DNA of 64,000 nt, taken from Stappia sp. WLB 29. GTDB taxonomy: Bacteria > Pseudomonadota > Alphaproteobacteria > Rhizobiales > Stappiaceae. The stretch covers positions 20,043 through 84,042 of the forward strand of contig NZ_JALBGD010000015.1 of assembly GCF_023507705.1 (NCBI RefSeq), read 5' to 3'. Numbering within the stretch: position 1 is the stretch's first letter; the number at the start of each line of letters is the position of its first letter. Shown here in pieces: positions 56,653 to 64,000 of the stretch. Made by a program: the position numbers and the translations under genes. The notes beneath the pieces were generated by a model. It made no database searches. It was not told where the DNA came from and saw nothing but the letters and a program-made list of their open reading frames with translations.

Positions 56653-58476
56653 ATGCCGCCCTCCCCCCAGTCGATCCTGGACCAGATGCGCAAGGCGCTG
56701 CTCCTGCAGCGCGACGGAAAGCCAGCGCGCGCGCGGCCGATCTACGAAAAGCTTCTCAAGCAGGATCCCGGCAACGCCGAGGTGACCAGTCTACTCGGCC
56801 TTTGCTTTCTCGAGCAGGGTTATCCGAAGCGCGCTGTCGCCCTCTTCGAGCGCGCCATCTTCCTTGCTCCCGGCGAACCCCGCTACCGGATCAACCTGAT
56901 CGATGCGCTCGAGGCGCTCGGCGACACCGAGGCATTGCTCGCCGCCTCGTCGCAGGCCGCAAATGCGATCCCCGACCCGGCCCTGCTGCATCGCCAGGCC
57001 AGGCTGCTCAACCGGGCGGGCCGGTTGCCGGAGGCTCTGGCCGCCTATGACGCGGCCTTGCGCGCGGCAGCCGACGCCGTTCCCGACAATCTGGACATGC
57101 TGGTGGAGTTCGGCCAGACGCTGATCCTGGCCGGCAAGCACGAGGAAGCCGTCCGCGTGCTGCACTTTGCGGTCTCTACTGCACCGGACCACCGCCTCGC
57201 CCTTCTCAGCCTGGCCGATGCGCTGAACCAGCTGCACCGCGGTGATGAGGCGCTCAAGCTTTTGCTCGGCAGGTCGGATGCCTTCGAGGCAGAGACCGAC
57301 GCCGCCTATCGGCTGAGCCTTGCCAATGCGCTCTGGAGCACCGGCGACTATGCCAGAGCGCTCGCCGAGACCGACCGTGCGATCGCCCTCGGCATCGTCG
57401 GCAGCGATGCGCGCCTGCTGCGCGGCAAGGCGCTCTATCATCTCGGTCGCTTCCCGGAGGCCGTCAAGGAGCTGGAGCAGGCACTGGCCATCGACCCCGC
57501 TCGCCACGAGACGGCGATGACGCTCGGCCTCGCCTGCCTTGCCAGCGGCGATCTGGCGCGCGGCTGGAAGCTCGCGGAACGCCGCGTCGAGGCAAATCTC
57601 AAGGGACTGATCCAGCGCCGCTTCTCGCGCCCGACATGGCAGGGCGAGCCGCTTGCCGGCAAGACCCTGATGATCTGGGACGACCAGGGCATCGGCGACG
57701 TGTTGCGATCCGCATCCATGTTCGCCGAACTGGCGGATCAGGCAGGCCGGCTGATCGTCGAATGCCACCCCAAGCTGGTGCTGCTGCTTGCACGCAATTT
57801 TCCGCAAATGACCGTGCGCCAACGCGGTCACGAGGGCCTCAATGCCTTGATGGGCGGCGAGGACTTCGATGTCCAATGCGCCTTCGGCGGCCTGCCCGCC
57901 CTTCTGCGCCCGGATATCGCCGCCTTTCCGGCAACCACTGCGACCCTGACGGCGGACGCAGAGCGCGTCGCGGCCTTGCGGGAGCGTGCGCCGCTCGGCA
58001 CCCCGCGGCCGAAGGTCGGGCTGTCCTGGACCAGCGGCAACCGTGTCGGCCAACGCGGCCGCTCCTATCTTGCCCTGGAGGACTTGCTTCCGCTACTCGC
58101 CATCGAGGAGGTCGATTTCGTCCTTCTCGATTATACCGACCGCACTGCGGAGATCGCGGCACTGCAGGAGCGAACGGCCTTCACCTTGCACCGGTGGGAC
58201 GATCTCGACCTGTTCGACGATCTGGAGACCGTCGCAGCGCTGACCTCTTGCATGGATCTCGTCATCTCGGCGAACACGTCCGTCGCCGACATGTCGGGAG
58301 CGCTCGGCGTGCCGACCTGGCGCTTCGGCCCGGTCACCGGAACGATCCTGCTGGGCCAGGAGAACCCGCCCTGGGCACCGGCAACACGCTACCTGCGGCT
58401 CGATCCCGAACACCCGGCAGCCGATATCGTCCCCCAGCTCGCGGCGGATCTTCGCAACTGGCTCGGCCGCCGCTGA
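56653..58476 (+). CDS. TPR protein with GT-B-like domain, FlmG-like flagellin glycosyltransferase candidate
   Basis: The protein has 607 residues. Residues about 10-310 hold TPR repeats (ARPIYEKLLKQDPGNAEVTSLLGLCFLEQGYPKRAVALFERAI). Residues about 330-600 form a GT-B-like domain (MIWDDQGIGDVLRSASMFAEL; VGLSWTSGNRVGQRGRSYLALEDLLPLL; DLVISANTSVADMSGALGVPTW), as in O-GlcNAc/ADP-heptose-type transferases. Caulobacter FlmG has this TPR plus GT layout and modifies flagellin with pseudaminic acid. The adjacent NeuA/NeuB-like genes and flagellin support the same job. Confidence 0.75.
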   Translation: MPPSPQSILDQMRKALLLQRDGKPARARPIYEKLLKQDPGNAEVTSLLGLCFLEQGYPKRAVALFERAIFLAPGEPRYRINLIDALEALGDTEALLAASSQAANAIPDPALLHRQARLLNRAGRLPEALAAYDAALRAAADAVPDNLDMLVEFGQTLILAGKHEEAVRVLHFAVSTAPDHRLALLSLADALNQLHRGDEALKLLLGRSDAFEAETDAAYRLSLANALWSTGDYARALAETDRAIALGIVGSDARLLRGKALYHLGRFPEAVKELEQALAIDPARHETAMTLGLACLASGDLARGWKLAERRVEANLKGLIQRRFSRPTWQGEPLAGKTLMIWDDQGIGDVLRSASMFAELADQAGRLIVECHPKLVLLLARNFPQMTVRQRGHEGLNALMGGEDFDVQCAFGGLPALLRPDIAAFPATTATLTADAERVAALRERAPLGTPRPKVGLSWTSGNRVGQRGRSYLALEDLLPLLAIEEVDFVLLDYTDRTAEIAALQERTAFTLHRWDDLDLFDDLETVAALTSCMDLVISANTSVADMSGALGVPTWRFGPVTGTILLGQENPPWAPATRYLRLDPEHPAADIVPQLAADLRNWLGRR

Positions 58477-58498
58477 CGGATCGCGCGGGCTCGCGCCG

Positions 58499-59209
58499 TT
58501 ACATCTGGATCGGGTGCACCGCGAGATTGCGCTCCAGCCGCTCCAGCATCAGCTCGGCAACGGCGATGTCCTGCGGCTCGTCGATCTCGACGACTTCCTC
58601 GTCGCTGGTTTCCCAGAAGCCGATGCGACCGGTCAGTCGGCAGCCCGTCTGCTCGAAACTTTCCGTCCGGAACAGATAGAAGTTGCCGGTCTCGCGATAG
58701 TAGCGGTCCTCCGCCGGGATCTGCTGCCGCATCAGGCGGTTGTGCGGATCGTAGAGAGGCTGCGGCTCCGGCATGTTGCGCCAGATGTAATTGCGGATGA
58801 GCCTTGCCGAAAAGAGCGAATCGTAGCCGCCTTCCGTGAAATGCCGGAAGGCATCGGCCAGCGTGTCCTTGCGCCGGACCGGCGAGGTCACCTGCGGAAA
58901 CAGCACCGACTTCGGCTTTTCTTGCCGGCACATGTGGGCAATCGCGTGGTGCAGCGAGGCCTCGGCGGGCGAGGTGTCGGTGGCGAACTCGTCGGGACGC
59001 AGCACGGGCACCCGTGCTCCGAAGGCGCGCGCGGTCTCGGCGATCTCCTCGCTGTCGGTCGAGACGATGACATCGCGCACGAAGCCGGCGGCATGCGCTG
59101 CCTCGATGGTCCAGGCGATCAGCGGCTTGCCGAACACCGGTACGAGGTTCTTGCGCGGGATCCCCTTCGAGCCGCCGCGGGCAAGCACGATCGCATCACA
59201 GGTCATCAT
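58499..59209 (-). CDS. CMP-nonulosonate cytidylyltransferase (NeuA/PseF family)
   Basis: The protein has 236 residues. The nucleotide-binding motif is ARGGSKGIPRKNL near residue 9, and DVIVSTDSEEIAE and PDEFATD fit the family. It activates a nine-carbon acid sugar with CTP for transfer. Which sugar (pseudaminic, legionaminic, sialic) cannot be told. It is last in the leftward sugar operon; the start overlaps the preceding methyltransferase stop. Confidence 0.85.
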   Translation of the reverse strand: MMTCDAIVLARGGSKGIPRKNLVPVFGKPLIAWTIEAAHAAGFVRDVIVSTDSEEIAETARAFGARVPVLRPDEFATDTSPAEASLHHAIAHMCRQEKPKSVLFPQVTSPVRRKDTLADAFRHFTEGGYDSLFSARLIRNYIWRNMPEPQPLYDPHNRLMRQQIPAEDRYYRETGNFYLFRTESFEQTGCRLTGRIGFWETSDEEVVEIDEPQDIAVAELMLERLERNLAVHPIQM

Positions 59210-59955
59210 CTCTTTTCCGCAAAAACCGCCACGAAGGAGCCCCAGAAGGCGGGCGAAACGCCGGTCTCCGGCGCCTGCATCCGCTCCCAGGCCTCCTGGG
59301 TGGCAAACCGCGTCCCGAAGAACGGATACTCCACCGAGGCGATCCGGAAGCCGCTGTCGCGCAGCAGGCGCATCAGCGAGTCGTCGGTAAAAAGGCTGAC
59401 ATGCGTCGGATCATGGAGCAAGCGGAAGCGCTCGCCGAACATACGCGCCGCAGCACTGGCGAAATTGGGCGTGCCGACCACGAAAAGCCCGCCGGGCCGA
59501 AGCGCTTCGTGGACGAGCCGGACGAAGGACACGGGATCGTCGACATGCTCGATGACATGATGGGCGACGATGACGTCGCACGACGCCGGCTGAAAGCGGC
59601 CGGGTTCAAGCACGCCGCGGATCGTCGTGGCGCCGCTACGCTGCGCCGCCATCTCCACCGCCTTTTCGGACGGATCGAGCCCGATCCGCTCGTGGCGCGG
59701 ATCGATCTGCTCCAGCAACTCGCCGAGGCCGCAACCGATGTCGACCACCCGGCCGGAAGCGCGCGCATTCACGGCCTTAGCGATATAGGCAAGGTCCGCC
59801 TTGCGCATCTCGCGCTCGGCGGCGATGTCCCGCAGCCGCCCGTCCGGATCGCGCTTTTCGTCCCAGTACTCACCGGCTGCGATACGGGCCGGATAGGGCA
59901 CGAAATAGTCCGCCGAGCCATAGAGCGCGAGGCAGCGGTCGATGATCGAACTCAC
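59206..59955 (-). CDS. Class I SAM-dependent methyltransferase
   Basis: The protein has 249 residues. Motif I is VVDIGCGLGELLEQI, and HHVIEHVDDPVSFVRLVHEALRPGGLFVVGTP carries motifs II and III. By context it may methylate the sugar or a glycan intermediate. The GTG start overlaps the upstream stop (GTGA). Confidence 0.85.
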   Translation of the reverse strand: MSSIIDRCLALYGSADYFVPYPARIAAGEYWDEKRDPDGRLRDIAAEREMRKADLAYIAKAVNARASGRVVDIGCGLGELLEQIDPRHERIGLDPSEKAVEMAAQRSGATTIRGVLEPGRFQPASCDVIVAHHVIEHVDDPVSFVRLVHEALRPGGLFVVGTPNFASAAARMFGERFRLLHDPTHVSLFTDDSLMRLLRDSGFRIASVEYPFFGTRFATQEAWERMQAPETGVSPAFWGSFVAVFAEKR

Positions 59956-61136
59956 GCCAGCCCCTCCACGCGCGAGGAAAGCCAGACGGCAACATCTTCA
60001 TGATGCCGTTTCAGCACGTCCCGCTCACGCGCTTTGGCTGAAGCCAACCGCGCAATGCCTGCGGCCGGCCGGGCGAGATCTTGCGCAACCGCTTCGAACA
60101 GCGCGGCGAGATCGCCTTGCCCGTCGAAGGCATGGCACCGGTCGGCAAGGCCCATCGCCGCGAACTGGCCGGCGATCTTGTGATGGGTGGAAATGCCGAA
60201 AACCGGCGCACCGAGACCGATAGAGGCGAGCCCTGCATGGTAGCGCATGGCGATGACGGCCGAAGCTTGGCGGTAGAGATCGAAGCTGGCCGACCAGCCC
60301 CCCTCCCCCTGCGCCAGCCCGGCGACAACGACACGCTCCCGCCGCAGCCGGTCGTCGAGCGCATCGAGAACCGAACCGATAGGCCCGAAGTCGCTGTAGA
60401 TATGAGGCACGAAAACGCAGGTGAGCGTTTCGTCCGCCGCCAGAAGCTCCTCGATACCGGATGCCATCGCGGCAGCGAAGCGCTCCGTCAGGTCTTCGCC
60501 GTCTGCACTCGCATAGCGCTTGTCCGGCATGTCGCCGGCAAGGTTCACGGCGACGAAGCGGCTGCCTTCGGGCAGACCGGGATGCGGCCAGGCCTGCGGC
60601 TCGGCGAAAAGACCGCCGTCCGGCACCACCTGCATGGCGTCGGCATAGGCTGCGCCCAGATGGTCGCGAATGACGTCGCAGGACCCGTCGTTGCGCAGCG
60701 AGAAGCGGCAATGATCGAAGCCGAGAATCTCGTCGAGAAATGCCCGGGTGCGCGCCACGGCCACAGGACTGATGCCGCGCGTCGCATCGACGCCGAGCCC
60801 GTGGAACAGGATCGGCCGGCGGATCGCCGCAAAAAGATCCGGGCCGGCTTCCAGATAGGTGCCGGAGGACGTGTTCTCGCGCCAGAGCTGGAACAGGCTG
60901 AACCCGCCGACGATCAGGATATCGGCGTCGTTCGCCTCCGCGACGAACGTCTCGTCGAAGGTCCGGCGGCGCCAATGGATGAAGTCCCGCACCTCGCAGG
61001 GGCGATGCGCGAGCGTCCAAGGAAGGTCTTCGCGTCTCGTGCGGTACTCGCCGTCATGCATGGCATTGTCGCCGAGATTTCCGACGAAGGAGGCCAGATG
61101 CAGAACGGAAAGCGGTCGCATGCGGGCGGCAGTCAC
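59952..61136 (-). CDS. Polysaccharide pyruvyl transferase family protein
   Basis: The protein has 394 residues. The family pattern is visible: early HLASFVGNLGDNAM, then ADILIVGGFSLFQLW, FSLRNDGSCDVI and AMRYHAGLAS, the R-x-H motif of pyruvyl transferases. Members add a ketal pyruvate from PEP to a sugar, although related proteins act as plain glycosyltransferases. The start is the GTG at 61136, 10 bp after neuB; an ATG five codons in is also possible. Confidence 0.8.
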   Translation of the reverse strand: MTAARMRPLSVLHLASFVGNLGDNAMHDGEYRTRREDLPWTLAHRPCEVRDFIHWRRRTFDETFVAEANDADILIVGGFSLFQLWRENTSSGTYLEAGPDLFAAIRRPILFHGLGVDATRGISPVAVARTRAFLDEILGFDHCRFSLRNDGSCDVIRDHLGAAYADAMQVVPDGGLFAEPQAWPHPGLPEGSRFVAVNLAGDMPDKRYASADGEDLTERFAAAMASGIEELLAADETLTCVFVPHIYSDFGPIGSVLDALDDRLRRERVVVAGLAQGEGGWSASFDLYRQASAVIAMRYHAGLASIGLGAPVFGISTHHKIAGQFAAMGLADRCHAFDGQGDLAALFEAVAQDLARPAAGIARLASAKARERDVLKRHHEDVAVWLSSRVEGLA

Positions 61137-61146
61137 GACGCGGCGG

Positions 61147-62016
61147 TCACAGCGACGCCAACGTGTCCTTGCGGCGCAGCTTTTCCATCACCGGCCGCTC
61201 GCGGGCATAGATGTCGATGACCCCGTCGCCGCGCACCTTCTCGGCCAGACGAATGCCGGCGATCATCTCCTTCATCTGCGCCACGTCGATGGACGCCGAC
61301 TGGTCGGACCCCCACATGGTGCGATCGAGCGTGAAGTGACGCTCCACGGACACTGCGCCGAACGCAATCGACAGGATGCTCGGCAGGATCCCGTCTTCAT
61401 GACCGGAATAGCCGATCTTGAGATGGGGAAACCGCTCGCGCAGGGTCGAGATGCCGGCAAGGTTGATTTCTTCCGGCAGGGCCGGATAGGTCGAGGTGCA
61501 ATGATAGAGGCATGCGATCTCGCCGCCCGCGTCCTCGATGGTTTCCACCACCGCTTCCACCATCTCGAGATTGCACATGCCCGTGGAGATCAGCAGCGGG
61601 ACGCGGCTGCGGGCCGCATGCACCAGCAAAGCGCGGTCGGTGACCGACGCCGAGGCGATCTTCAGATAGGGCACGTCCAGCGCCACCAGGAAGTCAACCG
61701 ACGCCTCGTCCCAGGGCGAGGCGTACCAGGTGATGCCGAGTTCGCCGCACAGCGCGGCGATGCGCTCGTAGTCCTTGCGACCGAATTCCAGCCCGCGCTT
61801 CAGGTCGCCATTGGTCTCGCCGAGCGGCGACTTGCGCGGCTTGTCCAGTTCCTCGGCCGAGTAGACGACATCGACGGTACGCTTCTGGAACTTGACCGCA
61901 TCGCAGCCGACGCGGTGGGCGGCACGGATCATCTCCAGCGCAAGGTCGATGCTGCCATTGTGATTGATGCCGATCTCGGCGACGACAGTGCAGCTGTCGA
62001 ATGTAAAGAGGCTCAT
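61147..62016 (-). CDS. NeuB-family nonulosonate synthase lacking the SAF domain
   Basis: The protein has 289 residues. It shows the TIM-barrel synthase features: EIGINHNGSIDLALEMIRAAHRVG, DAVKFQKR, YLKIASASV and ISTGMCN. It condenses PEP with an N-acyl hexosamine to make a nine-carbon sugar acid. Usual NeuB/PseI proteins are about 340 residues with a C-terminal SAF (antifreeze-like) domain; here the protein ends right after the barrel. ATG 62016 is chosen; an in-frame leader to 62112 is not conserved. It is first in the operon. Confidence 0.85.
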   Translation of the reverse strand: MSLFTFDSCTVVAEIGINHNGSIDLALEMIRAAHRVGCDAVKFQKRTVDVVYSAEELDKPRKSPLGETNGDLKRGLEFGRKDYERIAALCGELGITWYASPWDEASVDFLVALDVPYLKIASASVTDRALLVHAARSRVPLLISTGMCNLEMVEAVVETIEDAGGEIACLYHCTSTYPALPEEINLAGISTLRERFPHLKIGYSGHEDGILPSILSIAFGAVSVERHFTLDRTMWGSDQSASIDVAQMKEMIAGIRLAEKVRGDGVIDIYARERPVMEKLRRKDTLASL

Positions 62017-62379
62017 CTCGCGATCTTTTCGGGCTCGCGGCAAGCGCTGAACCGCCTGTTGGCGGCCTGAGGCGCTTGCGGGTTTCGCTGTCCGTCCCTC
62101 GCCGCACGGCAATCCCTTAACCGTTGGGAGAGGCAGGCCGGCGCCGATCCATCGGCGGCAGCCTTCGAGGCACCCCCGCAGTATTCCCGTTTCGGCGTGA
62201 TTCGGCGAGTAAATTTAAAGACCTGTCGCAAGATGCGAGACCCTGCGAGGCCAGTAACTCGCCATTTACCTTAACACGGGTTAACCACCTGTTTTTACGA
62301 ATGATTCCGAAACGGAAACGTAGGTTGGCGGGGCAACGAGGACGCGTTGCGTTAGTTGTTACCAGAAAGGTACACCACA
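62017..62379. promoter_or_regulatory. Control region between neuB and flagellin genes
   Basis: This 363-bp stretch has no gene. The first 170 bp are GC-rich and the rest AT-richer. It holds TTAACACGGGTTAACC (62271-62286). No clear sigma-54 or sigma-28 promoter was identified. Confidence 0.55.
62271..62286. promoter_or_regulatory. TTAA-N6-TTAA motif before flagellin
   Basis: TTAACACGGGTTAACC has two TTAA halves separated by six bases, one short of a CtrA box. Its first ten bases recur before the FlaG-like gene at 55998. Confidence 0.4.
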
Positions 62380-63765
62380 ATGAGCGTTACTCTCTCCGCT
62401 GGCGTGCGCCAGAACCTCCTGTCGCTGCAGAAGACTGCCGACATGATGTCCCAGACGCAGAACCGGCTCGCCACGGGCAAGAAGGTCAACTCGGCCCTCG
62501 ACAACCCGACCAATTTCTTCACCTCCCAGAACCTGAACTCGCGCGCCAACGAGCTGTCCAGCCTGCTCGACGGCATCTCCAATGCGACGAAGACCCTGGA
62601 AGCTGCCGACAACGGTATCAAGGGCATCACCAAGCTGGTGGAGAGCGCCCAGTCGACCGCTCGCCAGGCTCTGCAGGCTGGTGGCGCCGGTTCCGGCACC
62701 GTGGTGGAGAGCTCCTCGTCGATCTCGACCAACGGCCTGACGCCGAGCTCGGGCGAGACGATCCAGGACCAGGCCAAGCGTCAGACTCTGTCCAACCTCG
62801 GCTTCACCAACGGCGACACGATCACCGTGCAGGCGACCGACACCACGACCGGTGCCGTCTCTGAGATCGAGATCACCGTCGGCACCACCCAGAAGGCTGA
62901 CGGCACGGGCGCGGTCGCCACGGTTCAGGACGCTGTCGACGTCATCAACGCCTCGGGCGTTGCCTCGGCGGAAGTCACCGACGCCGGCAAGCTGAAGATC
63001 TCCGGCTCCGACACCGAGACGCTGAACGTGCAGATCGTCGACGCTGATGGCGACGCCTCGACCGCGACGACCCAGGCGACCTCGCTGGCCGCATCGCTCG
63101 GCTTCGGCAGCAACTCCTCGGTCGATCTGTCCGATCCGGCCGACGGCGACTACGTGGATGCCGGCGAGACGGCCGTCACGTTCACCGACGGCGCCACCGC
63201 CGGCGATGCCGACACCTTCTCGATCACCACCCAGGCCAACCCGGCTGCAAACTCGTCCTCACGCCAGAAGTTGGTGTCGCAGTTCAACGAGATCCTGGGT
63301 CAGATCGACAAGCTCGCGGCCGATTCGTCCTACAACGGCGTCAACCTGATCAACTCCTCGTCCTCGAAGCTGACCGTCGCCTTCAACGAGAAGCGTGACG
63401 CAGCCAACAAGTCGGAGCTGTCGATCAGCGGCAAGGACCTTACCTCCTCGGGTATGGGTCTGGGCAGCGTGTCGAGCCTGAGCGATTCGGAAGCGAACGC
63501 CACCCTCGACAAGCTGAGCGACGCGCTGTCGACCCTGCGCGAGACGTCCTCCACCTTCGGTTCGAACCTCAACACGGTCACGATCCGCAAGGACTTCACC
63601 AAGGACCTGATCAACACCCTGCAGACGGGTGCCGACAACCTGGTGCTGGCCGACACCAACGAGGAAGGTGCAAACCTTCTCGCCCTGCAGACCCGCCAGT
63701 CGCTGTCCACCACGGCGCTGTCGCTGTCCTCGCAGGCCGACCAGGCCGTGCTGCGTCTGCTCTAA
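62380..63765 (+). CDS. Flagellin
   Basis: The protein has 461 residues. The N-terminal D0/D1 region (LSAGVRQNLLSLQKTADMM, NRLATGKKVNSALDNPTNFF) and the C-terminal region (NTLQTGADNLVLADTNEEGANLLALQTRQSLSTTALSL) are typical, as is the hydrophobic end VLRLL. The middle (about 130-300) is Thr/Ser/Asp-rich and is a good target for O-glycosylation by the nearby enzymes. The ATG at 62380 is chosen since the conserved N-terminus starts there. A strong terminator follows. Confidence 0.95.
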   Translation: MSVTLSAGVRQNLLSLQKTADMMSQTQNRLATGKKVNSALDNPTNFFTSQNLNSRANELSSLLDGISNATKTLEAADNGIKGITKLVESAQSTARQALQAGGAGSGTVVESSSSISTNGLTPSSGETIQDQAKRQTLSNLGFTNGDTITVQATDTTTGAVSEIEITVGTTQKADGTGAVATVQDAVDVINASGVASAEVTDAGKLKISGSDTETLNVQIVDADGDASTATTQATSLAASLGFGSNSSVDLSDPADGDYVDAGETAVTFTDGATAGDADTFSITTQANPAANSSSRQKLVSQFNEILGQIDKLAADSSYNGVNLINSSSSKLTVAFNEKRDAANKSELSISGKDLTSSGMGLGSVSSLSDSEANATLDKLSDALSTLRETSSTFGSNLNTVTIRKDFTKDLINTLQTGADNLVLADTNEEGANLLALQTRQSLSTTALSLSSQADQAVLRLL

Positions 63766-63796
63766 GACGCCAGCCGCAAGGCAAGAAAAGAAACAG

Positions 63797-63826
63797 GGCG
63801 GCGGGTCGCGACTCGCCGCCTTTTTT
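63797..63826 (+). terminator. Rho-independent terminator of flagellin
   Basis: GGCGGCGGGT, loop CGCG, ACTCGCCGCC (one G-U pair) and six T residues, about 31 bp after the stop. Confidence 0.88.
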
Positions 63827-63987
63827 CATGCCTCTTTCGATATGGTTAACGAACCTCTTGGAAGCACAGGCGAATTGGGAACGGAGGCAATGAGCTGTTA
63901 ACCCTAATTTAGCGTTTCCACGCCAGTCTGGCCGCGAGCCTCAGGACGAGGCCATGCATAGCTTGGGCAGCCAGAAAGGATTTCCGA

Positions 63988-64000
63988 ATGTCCGATATCA
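63988..64000 (+). CDS. Start of a gene cut by the window edge, possibly a second flagellin
   Basis: ATG TCC GAT ATC begins 13 bases before the edge, preceded by AGAAAGGA at a suitable distance. Flagellin paralogues often begin MSDI or MADI. The identity rests only on position and these few codons. Confidence 0.35.

Overview
This is a GC-rich (roughly two thirds G+C), densely packed chromosomal window from an alphaproteobacterium. The evidence is CckA (31457-34000), TTAA-N7-TTAA CtrA-type sites, a GTTC-N7-GTTC-like SOS box at recA, FliX, a Cys-poor DksA, and the flagellar order flgF-flgG-flgA-flgH ... dksA-fliX-flgI-cheL, which I associate with Caulobacter-type alphaproteobacteria. Protein flavour suggests a marine Hyphomicrobiales (Stappia/Roseibium-like) bacterium, but the genus is a guess.

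Region 1-20.9 kb is housekeeping and signalling. It holds an Hsp70-like fragment, ttcA, a diguanylate cyclase, a beta-lactamase-fold hydrolase, rpsD, a trmJ-like/murI pair, an HdeD-like membrane protein, a histidine kinase beside a small molybdopterin-domain protein, icd, a cupin/JmjC-like protein paired with a CelD-type acyltransferase, alaS followed 4 bp later by a cyclic-nucleotide-gated K+ channel, recA, and a histidine phosphatase.

Region 21-31.4 kb is more accessory. An orphan immunity-like gene of visibly lower GC (21012-21728) is followed by the pseudouridine catabolism pair psuK-psuG. Next comes a three-gene cassette of unknown coiled-coil proteins (24064-27806), my best candidate for an undescribed system. 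A lipoprotein gene and a lipid operon follow (YnbA-like CDP-alcohol transferase, YnbB-like cytidylyltransferase, PlsC-like acyltransferase, integral membrane protein).

Region 31.4-64 kb is a flagellar locus. A leftward operon flgB-flgC-fliE-fliQ-fliR-flhB leads to cckA. Rightward fliO-fliP converges on leftward fliL-fliM-(DUF6468-like)-motE-like-giant TPR protein. Rightward flgF-flgG-flgA-flgH is followed by an HD-GYP gene, dksA and fliX (leftward), then flgI-cheL-flgN-like, a FlaG-like gene and a TPR/glycosyltransferase resembling FlmG. A leftward neuB-pyruvyltransferase-methyltransferase-neuA sugar operon and a flagellin gene close the window.

The intergenic regions carry a consistent regulatory grammar. 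CtrA-type sites lie before the class II units (flgB, fliL, fliX). Sigma-54 (-24/-12) promoters lie before flgF and flgI. Palindromes of geometry GGCA-N5-TGCC (four copies, all in flagellar intergenic DNA) look like FlbD/ftr enhancer elements. With FliX and CckA also encoded here, the window suggests a CckA-CtrA to FliX/FlbD-RpoN flagellar cascade. The nonulosonate-type sugar genes and the FlmG-like protein suggest that the flagellin is glycosylated.
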